64,000 nt of DNA from Pantoea piersonii (GTDB lineage: Bacteria; Pseudomonadota; Gammaproteobacteria; Enterobacterales; Enterobacteriaceae), in assembly GCF_003612015.1 (NCBI RefSeq), contig NZ_RARB01000006.1, forward strand, positions 129,263 to 193,262. Reading direction: 5' to 3'. The notes beneath the pieces were generated by a model. The model made no database searches. It was not told the DNA's origin and worked only from the letters and a program-made list of their open reading frames with translations. The position numbers and the translations under genes are program-made. Below, in pieces: positions 36,317 through 45,875 of this stretch (the stretch's first letter is position 1; each line of letters opens with the position of its first letter).

Positions 36317-37495
36317 TTAGCGCGTGCTTTCAGCACGTGCCGTTAATCCCAGCCAGCAGGTCATCATAAAGAACAGCATTGACGCTATCCATGCGCCCGC
36401 CAGCAGGTGGTTCTGCCCCGATAGCCATGTGATAAAGGGGATCAACAAGGCGCTCAGGCCATAGCCAAGCGTGTGGCTGGTGGCTATCAGGCCGGCCCCT
36501 TTGCCGAGGGAAAGTTTCTGGTTAAGCAGGAGCTGATAAGCAGGCGTAGCCATAGCGGCGCCGAAGGAGGTGACGGCAATCCCCGCATAAAGCGACATTA
36601 AATTGCCGATAACCATCATGCCCAGCCCTGTGCTCATCAATAGCGCCGCAGTGAAAAGAAGCGGCTGTAAGCCTAGCCGCTGCGGCCTTACGATCAGAAA
36701 CTGCGCCAGCAGCGTACTGGCTGCAGCCAGGCTCAGTAGCCAGGCAATGTGACGACTGACCGCCGCCGGCGCGTCAATAATGCCCCGCAGGATGGGCGTC
36801 AGTCCGATCTGCATCAGGCTGATGCACAGGGCGAGCAGCGCGGCCAGCAGCAGACATGGCAGCAAACCTGAATGCAAACGCGCAGAGTGATGCGGAACAG
36901 CCGCCAGGGGTGGATCGCGATACTGGCCGCTAATAAGTATCAAGGCGAAGAGTGGCGCGACGGCCATCAGCCAAAGGGGGGCCATGGGGTAAACGCCAAG
37001 AGCAAGCGCGGCCAGAGGCGGCCCCAGCAATCTTCCACAGCTCAGGCCGGAGCTGATAACCGCCAGCGCAGCCATACGCTTATCCGTTCCCGCGCGCTGC
37101 ATTGCCCAGGTTTGCGCGGCGGGGACCATACCCGAGACGGTCAGGCCATAAATCACGCGCGAAAGGATCAGGCCCGCAAGCCCTGCATAGATTCCCGCCT
37201 CTCTTTCGGCCATCAGCCATACCATCAACGCCATCACGCCAAAGCTCAGCAAATAGCCCGCCAGCGAAACCACCACGACAAACTTACAGCCCTTCACTTC
37301 AGAGACGCGCCCCCACCACGGAGAGGCGGGCAGAAACAACATCGAACCAAACATCAACAGGCCTGCCCAGGTCGAGAGCGTCAGGCCCGTCATATCAACC
37401 AGCTGGGGCAGCACGACCAGTAAGCCATTCTGACCAATCCCCAGTAAACCGGCACAAAAAGCCAGAGGCCAGCTCGATTTTCCTGACGCTTTCAT
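36317..37495 (-). CDS. shiF: MFS transporter of the aerobactin locus (ShiF-like exporter)
   Basis: 392 residues, about 12 membrane segments, starting KSSWPLAFCAGLLGIGQNGLLVVLPQLVDMTGLTLSTWAGLLMFGSML. It is divergent from iucA across a 164-bp promoter region with a Fur box, the position held by shiF in aerobactin loci of E. coli, Shigella and Klebsiella. It is thought to export newly made siderophore through the inner membrane. No substrate residues can be assigned from sequence. Confidence 0.8.
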   Translation of the reverse strand: MKASGKSSWPLAFCAGLLGIGQNGLLVVLPQLVDMTGLTLSTWAGLLMFGSMLFLPASPWWGRVSEVKGCKFVVVVSLAGYLLSFGVMALMVWLMAEREAGIYAGLAGLILSRVIYGLTVSGMVPAAQTWAMQRAGTDKRMAALAVISSGLSCGRLLGPPLAALALGVYPMAPLWLMAVAPLFALILISGQYRDPPLAAVPHHSARLHSGLLPCLLLAALLALCISLMQIGLTPILRGIIDAPAAVSRHIAWLLSLAAASTLLAQFLIVRPQRLGLQPLLFTAALLMSTGLGMMVIGNLMSLYAGIAVTSFGAAMATPAYQLLLNQKLSLGKGAGLIATSHTLGYGLSALLIPFITWLSGQNHLLAGAWIASMLFFMMTCWLGLTARAESTR

Positions 37496-37618
37496 ATTAA
37501 GCAGTTTTGAGGTAACTGACGCATAAATGTAAAGACACCGTTAAAAACAGGGGTATACCTGACATGATATGTATGCAAATATTGCAAAATTAGTTGCCAT
37601 TGTAAATGAAATAATTAT

Positions 37619-37637
37619 TATAACGATAATCATTATC
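37619..37637. promoter_or_regulatory. Fur box between shiF and iucA
   Basis: TATAACGATAATCATTATC matches 17 of 19 bases of the ideal Fur box GATAATGATAATCATTATC. It lies 23-41 bp before the iucA start; the flanking ATTATT and ATTTAT extend it into overlapping hexamers. Iron-replete Fur should repress both arms. Confidence 0.85.
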
Positions 37638-37659
37638 ATTTATTCGGTGAGACTGACTA

Positions 37660-39402
37660 ATGGATTCTCTTTCTCAGATGGCTGGCGTTGACGTGGCGGC
37701 GCAGTGTTTTCTTAATGCGCTTTTCCGGGAAACGGGCGACTGGAAGTATGTTCCAGACGCGCCGCCAGCGCAGAAACAGCATATTTACCTGCCGCTTTCG
37801 GCGTCGCACGCCCTGTGCCTGCCTCTGCGCTATTTTTCACCCACTCAGCACCATCACTATCAGTTTCCCGCCCTGTTCATCAGCCCGGCGTCGCCGGAGG
37901 GCAAAGCCGTCAGCTTTGAAACCCTGCTCTCCCTGATCCTGGCAAAGCCAGCTATTCGGGCCGAGCTGGACAGCGAGGTCATTGAACGGTTTCAACAGCG
38001 CGTCTCGCAAAGCCATGCGAACACCTGGCAGGCGATCGCTCTGCGACATCGCTGGCCTGCGTTAAGACAAAGGCCGCTCTCATTTGCTGAAGCGGAACAG
38101 GCGCTTCTGGTGGGCCACGCCTTCCACCCTGCCCCAAAATCGCACGAGCCCTTCGATGCGTCGGAAGCCCGCCGCTATCTGCCTGATTTCGGTTCAGACT
38201 TCCCGCTGCACTGGCTCTCCGTCGACTGCCAGTATGTTGCTGGCGAAAGCCTCGGCTTATCGCTGCGCGCCCGCTTATTGCGCTTTGCCGCACAGAGCGC
38301 GCCCGCGCTGCTGAGCCAGTTTACGGACACGCGCTGGCTGATCCCCATGCATCCCTGGCAGGCCCGACATCTGTTATCGCAGGGCTGGTGTCAGCAGCTG
38401 GTGACTAACGGCGCGGTGATCGATTTAGGGGAAGCCGGGAACGCCTGGCTGCCCACCAGCTCATCGCGTTCGCTTTATTCCCCCTCCAGCAACGACATGA
38501 TCAAATTCTCGCTTAGCGTGCGCCTGACCAATTCCGTGCGCACCCTGTCGGTGAAAGAGGTGAAACGCGGAATGCGTCTTGCCCGTCTGGCCCAGACGCC
38601 ACGCTGGCAGGCGCTGCAGATGCAATATCCAGAGATGCGCGTTATGCAGGAGGATGGCTGGGCCGGGCTGCGCTCGGTCGATGGCGCGATTCAGGAAGAG
38701 AGCCTGATGGCGTTTCGCGTGAATCTCCTCTTCGATACCCCGGAAACGCAGACTAACGTGCTGGTCAGCCTGACGCAGGCTGCGCCTGACGGCGGAGAGA
38801 GCCTGCTGGCGGCGGCGGTCAGAAGGCTCAGCGTCCGGCTTGGGCTGACGTTAAGCCAGGCGGCGCAATGCTGGCTGACCGCCTACTGCGATCGTGTACT
38901 GCTGCCGTTGTTCGGCACAGAAGCGGATTACGGTCTGGTCCTGCTGGCGCATCAGCAAAACATCCTGGTGGAAATGCAGCAGGATTTGCCGGTTGGGCTG
39001 CTCTATCGCGACTGTCAGGGAAGCGGCTTCACTGAAAACGCCGGCGACTGGCTCACTCAAATTGACGAAGCCGATGCAGAAAATCGCTTCAGCCGCGAGC
39101 AGGTTCTGCGCTACTTCCCCTATTACCTGCTGGTTAACTCGACGCTGGCCGTCACCGCTGCGCTGGGCGCGGCGGGCTTTGAAACAGAAGCGCGTCTTAT
39201 GTCGCTGGTGCGCGACAGACTGGCGGAGTTGCGCAGCCGCGTCAGCGATACCCGCTGCCTCGATTACGTGCTCGACAACAGGCACTGGAACTGCAAAGGC
39301 AACTTCTTTTGTTATCTCCACGATCGCAATGAAAACACCCTTGCCGATCCGGCAGTGATCTACTTCGATTTCCAGAATCCGTTTTACAGGGAGAAGGCGT
39401 GA
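37660..39402 (+). CDS. iucA: Aerobactin synthetase IucA
   Basis: 580 residues, NIS synthetase family. Recalled E. coli IucA aligns along the whole length, for example DVAAQCFLN near the N-terminus, GHAFHPAPKSHEPF, the HPWQ motif, and SSRSLYSPSSNDMIKFSLSVRLTNSVRTLSVKEVKRGMR. It joins one N6-acetyl-N6-hydroxylysine to citrate, using ATP, in the cytoplasm. First gene of iucABCD-iutA, under the Fur box. Typical size is 574-600 residues. Confidence 0.96.
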   Translation: MDSLSQMAGVDVAAQCFLNALFRETGDWKYVPDAPPAQKQHIYLPLSASHALCLPLRYFSPTQHHHYQFPALFISPASPEGKAVSFETLLSLILAKPAIRAELDSEVIERFQQRVSQSHANTWQAIALRHRWPALRQRPLSFAEAEQALLVGHAFHPAPKSHEPFDASEARRYLPDFGSDFPLHWLSVDCQYVAGESLGLSLRARLLRFAAQSAPALLSQFTDTRWLIPMHPWQARHLLSQGWCQQLVTNGAVIDLGEAGNAWLPTSSSRSLYSPSSNDMIKFSLSVRLTNSVRTLSVKEVKRGMRLARLAQTPRWQALQMQYPEMRVMQEDGWAGLRSVDGAIQEESLMAFRVNLLFDTPETQTNVLVSLTQAAPDGGESLLAAAVRRLSVRLGLTLSQAAQCWLTAYCDRVLLPLFGTEADYGLVLLAHQQNILVEMQQDLPVGLLYRDCQGSGFTENAGDWLTQIDEADAENRFSREQVLRYFPYYLLVNSTLAVTAALGAAGFETEARLMSLVRDRLAELRSRVSDTRCLDYVLDNRHWNCKGNFFCYLHDRNENTLADPAVIYFDFQNPFYREKA

Positions 39403-40349
39403 TGCCAAAGGCGAATATCGTTCATGGCGATCAGGGTTTCCGGTGCGCGCTTACCGGACAGTCCTTGCCGCTACTGCTTGGGCTGGATAATAGCGCCTCG
39501 CTGCAGTTCATAACGGCCCTCCCGGACGGCTGGCTTGCAGAGGCGATCGATCAGCTGCTGGTCGCCACGCCGCACCTGAGCGGCATTCATCTCCCCTGGG
39601 CGCAGTGGCGGCATGAGCCTCAGGCGCAGAAGCTTTTCGATGCCGTCAACAGCGATTACTTTTCACGCGAGTCCTTCTGGCAGCTGCCGCTCTGGCGCTG
39701 CGGCGAGCAGCCGGCTGCCAGCGGGAAAATGCAGTTCGATGACGATCGTCAGCTCTATTATCCGGTGCGTCCGGCAAGACCAGACGGTGAAATATATCGA
39801 CGTTACGATCCGCAGATTAAACGGACGCTCAGCTTTCGCGTCGCTGACGTGGCGGAGGACGCCGCGCGCTTTACCCGCTGGATGAACACGCCGCGCGTCA
39901 ACGCCTTCTGGGAAATGGCGGCGCCGCAGCCGGAGCTGGAAAATTACCTGCGCAAACAGCTCGACGCCTCTTACTGCTACCCCGTGATTGGCTGTTTCGA
40001 CGATGAGCCGTTTGGCTATTTTGAAATTTACTGGGCGGCGGAAGATCGCATCGGCCGCCACTACCGCTGGCACCCTTACGATCGCGGCCTGCATATGCTG
40101 GTTGGCGAAGAGGCGTGGCGTGGCGCGCACTTTATCCGCAGCTGGCTTCGCGGGCTGACGCACTGTTTATTCCTCGACGAACCCCGTACGCAGCGCATCG
40201 TCGCTGAACCGCGTTACGACAATCAGCGTCTGTTCCGCCATCTGCCCGTTGCTGGCTACCACACCCTTAAAGAGTTCGATTTCCCACACAAGCGCTCCCG
40301 CCTGGTGATAAGCGAGCGTAGCCGGTTCTTCACAGAGGTGGGCTTATGA
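39402..40349 (+). CDS. iucB: N6-hydroxylysine O-acetyltransferase IucB
   Basis: 315 residues, GNAT-type acyltransferase that acetylates N6-hydroxylysine with acetyl-CoA. Start at ATG 39402 gives MPKANIVHGDQGFRC, matching the E. coli MSKANIVH start; a GTG three bases earlier is in frame but not needed. Conserved blocks: EIYRRYDPQIKRTLSFRVAD, IGCFDDEPFGYFEIYWAAED and RLFRHLPVAGYHTLKEFDFP. The start shares one base with the iucA stop, so translation is coupled. Confidence 0.95.
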   Translation: MPKANIVHGDQGFRCALTGQSLPLLLGLDNSASLQFITALPDGWLAEAIDQLLVATPHLSGIHLPWAQWRHEPQAQKLFDAVNSDYFSRESFWQLPLWRCGEQPAASGKMQFDDDRQLYYPVRPARPDGEIYRRYDPQIKRTLSFRVADVAEDAARFTRWMNTPRVNAFWEMAAPQPELENYLRKQLDASYCYPVIGCFDDEPFGYFEIYWAAEDRIGRHYRWHPYDRGLHMLVGEEAWRGAHFIRSWLRGLTHCLFLDEPRTQRIVAEPRYDNQRLFRHLPVAGYHTLKEFDFPHKRSRLVISERSRFFTEVGL

Positions 40350-42073
40350 TGTGGGAACGCGTTAATCGCGACATGATTGCCAAAATGCTCGCCGAGCTTG
40401 AGTACGAGCAGGCGCTGCGCGCCGTGGAAAAAAAAGCAGGACGCTGGGAAATCGCCGTTGGCGCGGCACGCTGGGAATTTACGGCCAGCCGCAGCATCTG
40501 GGGCTGGCTACACATCGATGCCGGTTCTCTACGCGGCGGGCAGATGGACGCTGACGCGCTGCTGCGTCTGCTGGCCGTCGTGCTGGAGATGAGCGATGCC
40601 CAGACGGCAGAGCATCTGGAAGATCTCTACGCCACGCTGCGCGGCGATTTACAGCTGCTGGAAGCGCGCCACTCCCTGAGCGCGGACGATCTGATTGATC
40701 GTGATCCGGATGAGCTGCAGTGCCTGCTCAGCGGGCATCCAAAGTTTATCTTCAACAAAGGCCGCCGCGGCTGGGGACTGGATGCCCTGCGCGCCTATGC
40801 GCCGGAGTATGGGAACCGGTTTCGCCTGCACTGGATAGCGGTTCGACGGGATAAATTTATCTGGCGCCACGATGAGGCGTGCGACATCCCTGCCTTGATC
40901 GCCAGTGCCATGAATGACGCGGAGTTAACGCGTTTTCATCAGCGCTGGCAGTCAGCCGGACTCGACGAAAACTGGATCGCAGTGCCCGTCCACCCCTGGC
41001 AGTGGCAGCAAAAAATCGCGATTCATTTTCTGCCTTATCTGGCACGCGGAGAGATGGTTGAGCTGGGTGCCTTCGGTGACCACTATCTGGCCCAGCAGTC
41101 GCTGCGCACGCTGACCAACGTTAGCCGACCGGCGCGGTTCGATATCAAACTGCCGCTGACAATCTACAACACCTCCTGCTATCGCGGCATCCCTGGAAAG
41201 TATATCGCCGCTGGGCCGCTGGCATCCGGCTGGTTAAAGACGCAGTTCGCTCAGGATAAAACGCTACGCGCGACGGGCGCCCAGATTCTGGCGGAGCCTG
41301 CCGCAGGCTATTTATCCCACGAAGGCTATGCCGCGCTACCTGAAGCGCCGTATCGCTACCAGGAGATGCTCGGCGTTATCTGGCGCGAAAACCCTTGCTG
41401 CTATCTGCAGCCGGGCGAGCAGGCCGTGCTGATGGCGGCGCTGATGGAAACGGATAACGCCGGCCGTCCGCTGATTGACGCCTGGATCAAACGCTCGGGT
41501 CTGGATGCGGCAAGCTGGCTTAGCCGGATGTTTGAAGCGGTCGTGATCCCCTTCTATCACCTGATGTGTCGCTACGGCGTGGCGCTTATTGCGCATGGTC
41601 AGAACGTCACGCTGGTGATGAAGGACGCTATACCGCAGCGCATTCTGCTCAAGGATTTTCAGGGCGATATGCGCCTCGTTGATAAAGATTTTCCGGAAGC
41701 GGCGTCGCTGCCCGCCGCCGTTAAGGATGTCACCGCGCGCCTCAGCGCCGACTATCTTATTCACGACCTGCAGACCGGACATTTTGTCACCGTGCTGCGC
41801 TTTATCTCTCGTCTTACGCTGCAGTCGGGCATCGACGAACCCCATTTCTACCGCCTGCTCGCCAGCACGGTTCAGCAGTACATGGCGCAACACCCGGAGA
41901 TGGCCGAGCGCTTCGCTATGTTTGACCTGTTCAGGCCGCAGATCATCCGCGTCATCCTCAATCCGGTAAAGCTGACTTTCTCAGAGCATGACGGCGGCAG
42001 CCGAATGCTGCCTGACTATCTCACCGATCTTGATAACCCTCTCTATCTGGTCACCCAGGAGTCTGCAAAATGA
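40346..42073 (+). CDS. iucC: Aerobactin synthetase IucC
   Basis: 575 residues, NIS synthetase family, the enzyme that adds the second acetyl-hydroxylysine to finish aerobactin. Matches E. coli IucC throughout: AKMLAELEYEQ at the start, LLSGHPKFIFNKGRRGWG, PVHPWQWQQKIA, SLRTLTN, LPLTIYNTSCYRGIPGKYIAAGPLAS, and RLSADYLIHDLQTGHFVTVLRF. The start overlaps the end of iucB by four bases (ATGA), with a second ATG directly after the first. Confidence 0.96.
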   Translation: MMWERVNRDMIAKMLAELEYEQALRAVEKKAGRWEIAVGAARWEFTASRSIWGWLHIDAGSLRGGQMDADALLRLLAVVLEMSDAQTAEHLEDLYATLRGDLQLLEARHSLSADDLIDRDPDELQCLLSGHPKFIFNKGRRGWGLDALRAYAPEYGNRFRLHWIAVRRDKFIWRHDEACDIPALIASAMNDAELTRFHQRWQSAGLDENWIAVPVHPWQWQQKIAIHFLPYLARGEMVELGAFGDHYLAQQSLRTLTNVSRPARFDIKLPLTIYNTSCYRGIPGKYIAAGPLASGWLKTQFAQDKTLRATGAQILAEPAAGYLSHEGYAALPEAPYRYQEMLGVIWRENPCCYLQPGEQAVLMAALMETDNAGRPLIDAWIKRSGLDAASWLSRMFEAVVIPFYHLMCRYGVALIAHGQNVTLVMKDAIPQRILLKDFQGDMRLVDKDFPEAASLPAAVKDVTARLSADYLIHDLQTGHFVTVLRFISRLTLQSGIDEPHFYRLLASTVQQYMAQHPEMAERFAMFDLFRPQIIRVILNPVKLTFSEHDGGSRMLPDYLTDLDNPLYLVTQESAK

Positions 42074-43395
42074 AGGTATATGATTTCATTGGCATCGGCA
42101 TCGGACCGTTCAACCTCAGCGTTGCCGCTCTGGCTGAAGGACTGGAAGGTTTTAGCTCGCTGTTTCTTGAGCGTAAGCCCCACTTCGCCTGGCATCCGGG
42201 CATGATGGTGCCAGACTGCGCGATGCAAACCAGCTTTCTCAAAGATCTGGTGAGCGCAGTTGAGCCGACGAACCGCTATAGCTTTGTTAACTATCTGGTA
42301 CAGCGGAAAAAATTCTACCGCTTCTTGACCACTGAACAGCGTACGGTGTCCAGAGAGGAGTTTGCGGATTACCTTGCCTGGGTGGCGAAGCGTCTCAGCA
42401 ATCTGGCATTTAACCAGCCGGTAACGCAAGTAAGCTTTAACGACGAGACCCGGCTGTTCACGGTCGAAACCGCCCACGACCGTTTTCAGGCGCGGCACAT
42501 TTGCCTTGGCATTGGCAAACAGGCCAGTCTGCCAGCGTGCGTCACTGAACAGAGCGATCGCTGCTTCCACGCCAGCGAGATGATGCTGCGCAAGCCAGAC
42601 CTGAGAAATAAGCGCGTCACTCTTGTCGGCGGAGGACAGAGCGGAGCCGATCTTTTCCTCAATATCTTCCGCGGCGAGTGGGGCCAGCCCGCCTCACTGA
42701 ACTGGGTGTCGCGCCGCAACAACTACAACGCGCTGGATGAAGCCGCCTTTGCCAATGAGTATTTCACGCCGGAATATCTGGAAAGCTTCTCGACTCTGGA
42801 CGAAAGCGCACGTCAGCAGATGTTGAACGAACAGAAGATGACGTCAGACGGCATTACCAGCGAGTCGCTTCTCGCCATCTATCGGGCGATGTATCACCGG
42901 TTTGAAGTGCTGCGCGAGCAGCCGTGGGCACGTCTGATGCCGTCACGTTCGGTCATCTCTCTTCAGCAGGAACAGGATGCGCAGCGGCTGGGGCTGCGTC
43001 ATCACCTCGACAGCGGAGAAGAGGAGCTGATAACGGATGTGGTGATTTTTGCTACCGGCTACCGCGCTGTGCGCCCAGCCTTCCTGGCGCCAGTCGCGCA
43101 CCGCCTGCCGCTGGACCGCGACGAAAATTTCCAGATCAACACTGATTTCACCCTTAACTGGGACGGGCCGGAAAGTAATTGCCTTTTTGCCGTCAATGCC
43201 GGGATGCAGCGCCTTGGCATTGCTGAACCCCAGCTCAGCCTGATGGCCTGGCGTGCCGCCCGCATTCTCAATCGCGCGCACCCGGAAGCGCCCTTCGAGC
43301 TGACCACCACCCCTGGCGTGATCCACTGGCGTACACAGCAGCCGGAGCAGCACGAACAGGATCATCAACAATCCGTTAATTCATTTCAGTATTAA
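42070..43395 (+). CDS. iucD: L-lysine N6-monooxygenase IucD
   Basis: 441 residues, flavin-dependent N-hydroxylating monooxygenase that makes N6-hydroxylysine, the first step of aerobactin. FAD motif DFIGIGIGPFNLSVAALAEG at residues 5-24; NADPH motif TLVGGGQSGADLFLN in the middle; family block RRNNYNALDEAAFANEYFTPEY and the C-terminal VVIFATGYR and GIAEPQLSLMAWRAARI. The start overlaps the iucC stop by four bases (ATGA). Confidence 0.96.
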   Translation: MKVYDFIGIGIGPFNLSVAALAEGLEGFSSLFLERKPHFAWHPGMMVPDCAMQTSFLKDLVSAVEPTNRYSFVNYLVQRKKFYRFLTTEQRTVSREEFADYLAWVAKRLSNLAFNQPVTQVSFNDETRLFTVETAHDRFQARHICLGIGKQASLPACVTEQSDRCFHASEMMLRKPDLRNKRVTLVGGGQSGADLFLNIFRGEWGQPASLNWVSRRNNYNALDEAAFANEYFTPEYLESFSTLDESARQQMLNEQKMTSDGITSESLLAIYRAMYHRFEVLREQPWARLMPSRSVISLQQEQDAQRLGLRHHLDSGEEELITDVVIFATGYRAVRPAFLAPVAHRLPLDRDENFQINTDFTLNWDGPESNCLFAVNAGMQRLGIAEPQLSLMAWRAARILNRAHPEAPFELTTTPGVIHWRTQQPEQHEQDHQQSVNSFQY

Positions 43396-43417
43396 ATTCA
43401 TCGGAAAAAAATAACAA

Positions 43418-45607
43418 ATGAAACAGCCGTATCTGTGGGTTTTAAATCCTTGTTTACTCGCAATGCTCTCTTCCAGCGCCTGGGCTGAAGAGCCAAAAGA
43501 AGAACAGATGGTCGTCTCCGCCAGCCGCACGCACCGCAGCGTAGCGGAGATGGCGCAAACCACCTGGATCATTGAGCAGGCTGAGATTGAGCAGCAGGTT
43601 CAGGGCGGTAAAGAGTTGAAGGAGGTGCTGGCGCAGCTTATTCCGGGCATGGACGTCAGCAGTCAGGGGCGAACGAACTACGGCATGAACATGCGCGGTC
43701 GCTCGATGATGGTGATGGTGGACGGTGTTCGCCTCAACTCATCTCGCAGCGACAGCCGTCAGCTGGACGCGATCGATCCCTTTAATATCGAACGTATTGA
43801 GGTGATCTCAGGCGCAACCTCGCTCTACGGCGGCGGCAGTACCGGCGGCTTGATTAACATCGTCACTAAAAAAGGCCAGGCGGGAACGGAAGCGGAACTG
43901 CAAACCGGGTTTAAGAGCGGGTTCAACAGCCATAACGATCGTGATGAAAATATTGCCGCTGCCGTGAGCGGCGGCGACGACAAGGCTGCGGGCCGCCTGT
44001 CGGTTGCCTATCAGCGCTATGGCGGCTGGTATGATGGCAAAGGCAATGAGGCGATCATCGATAATACCCAGACCGGGCTGCAGTACTCCGATCGCCTGGA
44101 TATTATGGGCACCGGCACGCTCAATATTGATGAGAACCAGCAGCTGCAGCTGACCACGCAGTACTTCAAGAGCGAATCAGACGGCAAACACGGGCTTTAT
44201 CTGGGCGAGAACTTCTCGGCCGTAACCGGCTCCGGCAATGCCCGCAATTCTGGCAGTCTCGACTCTGACCGTCTGCCTGGAACCGAGCGCCATCTGATTA
44301 ACCTGCAGTATTCCAATACCGATTTTATCGGTCAGGATCTGGTGGCACAGGTTTACTATCGTGACGAAAACCTGAGCTTCTACCCTTTCCCTACCCTCAG
44401 CCGCAATCGCGTCACCAGCATCGGCGCCTCGCAGCAAAAAACCGATTTTTACGGCGGCAAACTGACCATCAACAGCAAACCGGTCGACTCTCTGTCGCTG
44501 ACTTACGGTGTCGACGTCGATCATGAAACCTTTGACGCTAACCAGCAATTCTTTGACCTGAACACGGCTGCGCAAAGCGGCGGGATGACGCTGAAAAATG
44601 CCTATAATGTCGGGCGCTATCCGGGCTACAGCATTACCAACCTCGCGCCATTCCTGCAGTCCAGCTACGACATCGATGCCATCACGCTAAGCGGCGGCGT
44701 TCGCTATCAGTATACGAAAAACAAGGTAGACGACTTTGTTGGCTATGCGCAGCAGCAGGCGATCGCCACCGGCCAGGCGAGGTCGGCGGATGCAGTTCCT
44801 GGCGGTTCAACTGACTACAATAATCTGCTGTTCAATGCCGGCATTCTGGGACGCCTGACCGAGCGCCAGCAGGTATGGTTTAACTTCTCGCAGGGCTTTG
44901 AAATCCCGGACCTGGCAAAATATTACGGCTCAGGCACCTACCGGTTAGCTAACGGCCATTACAACCTCACCAACAGCGTTAACGTGAATGATTCCAGACT
45001 GGATGGGATCAAAGTTGATTCTTATGAGCTAGGCTGGCGCTTTACCGGGGATAACCTGCGCACCCAGCTCGCGGCCTATTATTCGCTCTCAGACAAAACC
45101 ATCAGCATTAATAAAACCGACATGACCATTAATCTGGATGACGACAAGCGTCGCATTTATGGCGTTGAGGGACAGGTTGATTATTTCTTTGACGACAGCG
45201 AATGGAGCACCGGCTCTAACTTCAATATCATCAAATCGGAAACGCGCGTAGAGGGTAAATGGGAGAAGCTGACAATAGACAGCGCCAGCCCATCTAAAGT
45301 CAGCGCCTGGCTGAACTGGGCGCCGGGCGACTGGAATCTGCGCGTCCAGAGCACGCAAACCTTTGATCTCACCGACGCTGATGGGAAAAAAATCGATGGC
45401 TATAACACTGTTGATTTCCTGGGAAGCTACGCTCTGCCGGTCGGGAAACTCAGCTTCAGCGTAGAGAACCTGCTGGATAAGGATTACACCACGGTATGGG
45501 GTCAGCGAGCGCCGGGGCTTTACAGCCCGACCTATGGCGATGCAGGCCTTTATACCTATAAGGGCCGTGGCCGAACCTTTGGTCTCAATTATTCTGTGGT
45601 GTTCTGA
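43418..45607 (+). CDS. iutA: Ferric aerobactin outer membrane receptor IutA
   Basis: 729 residues, TonB-dependent receptor. Sec signal peptide to about residue 23 (AWA/EEP), TonB box region EEQMVVSASR, plug domain with ELKEVLAQLIPGMDVSSQGRTNYGMNMRGRS and SGATSLYGGGSTGGLINIVTKKGQ, then a 22-strand barrel ending in GLNYSVVF with the required C-terminal Phe. It matches E. coli IutA over its full length. Last gene of the operon; imports ferric aerobactin into the periplasm with TonB-ExbBD energy. The same protein is the cloacin DF13 receptor in other enterobacteria. Confidence 0.96.
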   Translation: MKQPYLWVLNPCLLAMLSSSAWAEEPKEEQMVVSASRTHRSVAEMAQTTWIIEQAEIEQQVQGGKELKEVLAQLIPGMDVSSQGRTNYGMNMRGRSMMVMVDGVRLNSSRSDSRQLDAIDPFNIERIEVISGATSLYGGGSTGGLINIVTKKGQAGTEAELQTGFKSGFNSHNDRDENIAAAVSGGDDKAAGRLSVAYQRYGGWYDGKGNEAIIDNTQTGLQYSDRLDIMGTGTLNIDENQQLQLTTQYFKSESDGKHGLYLGENFSAVTGSGNARNSGSLDSDRLPGTERHLINLQYSNTDFIGQDLVAQVYYRDENLSFYPFPTLSRNRVTSIGASQQKTDFYGGKLTINSKPVDSLSLTYGVDVDHETFDANQQFFDLNTAAQSGGMTLKNAYNVGRYPGYSITNLAPFLQSSYDIDAITLSGGVRYQYTKNKVDDFVGYAQQQAIATGQARSADAVPGGSTDYNNLLFNAGILGRLTERQQVWFNFSQGFEIPDLAKYYGSGTYRLANGHYNLTNSVNVNDSRLDGIKVDSYELGWRFTGDNLRTQLAAYYSLSDKTISINKTDMTINLDDDKRRIYGVEGQVDYFFDDSEWSTGSNFNIIKSETRVEGKWEKLTIDSASPSKVSAWLNWAPGDWNLRVQSTQTFDLTDADGKKIDGYNTVDFLGSYALPVGKLSFSVENLLDKDYTTVWGQRAPGLYSPTYGDAGLYTYKGRGRTFGLNYSVVF

Positions 45608-45613
45608 TTTCAG

Positions 45614-45640
45614 GCTGGCATCTGTTCTGCCAGCGCTTTT
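45614..45640 (+). terminator. Rho-independent terminator after iutA
   Basis: GCTGGCA and TGCCAGC form a 7-bp stem with a 7-base loop, then GCTTTTG, starting 6 bp after the iutA stop. Confidence 0.8.
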
Positions 45641-45654
45641 GTGAGGGCATTTCC

Positions 45655-45698
45655 GCGCGTAATCCTTCGCCGGTGTAACGGGTAAGGGGATTACGCGC
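45655..45698. repeat. 11-bp inverted repeat downstream of iutA
   Basis: GCGCGTAATCC (45655-45665) and GGATTACGCGC (45688-45698) are perfect inverted arms around 22 bases, and the pairing can continue with TT/AA. It may be a REP-like element or a recombination scar; it lies at the broken end of a fimbrial gene remnant. Confidence 0.5.
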
Positions 45699-45699
45699 T

Positions 45700-45875
45700 G
45701 TCTCTGGCAATCTGACCCAGCGTGGCATGCTGGCCATCAGATGAATTATCTGCCGCACAGGGGCCGCTATAACTGAAGCGTTAAAGTTAATTTTGCCGCC
45801 AGCAACGCTTATGGTATCAGGTGCCGCCGCGTAAGAAGGTAGCGCCCCGCCCAAAAGGAAACAAAGCCCTGTTCA
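45700..45875 (-). pseudogene. Fimbrial major-subunit gene remnant, frameshifted
   Basis: The minus strand reads a signal-peptide end (CFLLGGALPSYA) followed by AAPDTISVAGGKINFNASVI, the N-terminal strand of type-1-like fimbrins (pattern GGTVHFKGEVV). A one-base deletion near 45757 breaks the frame; in the next frame it goes on PCAADNSSDGQHATLGQIAR, which carries the conserved fimbrin Cys and the typical LGQ segment. It ends at the 11-bp inverted repeat. No chaperone or usher gene is near. Confidence 0.65.

Noticed and set aside
45585..45854. 89-codon minus-strand frame as an intact gene
   Set aside because: It is the frameshifted fimbrial remnant; after the deletion the reading runs into unrelated sequence and the antisense of iutA.
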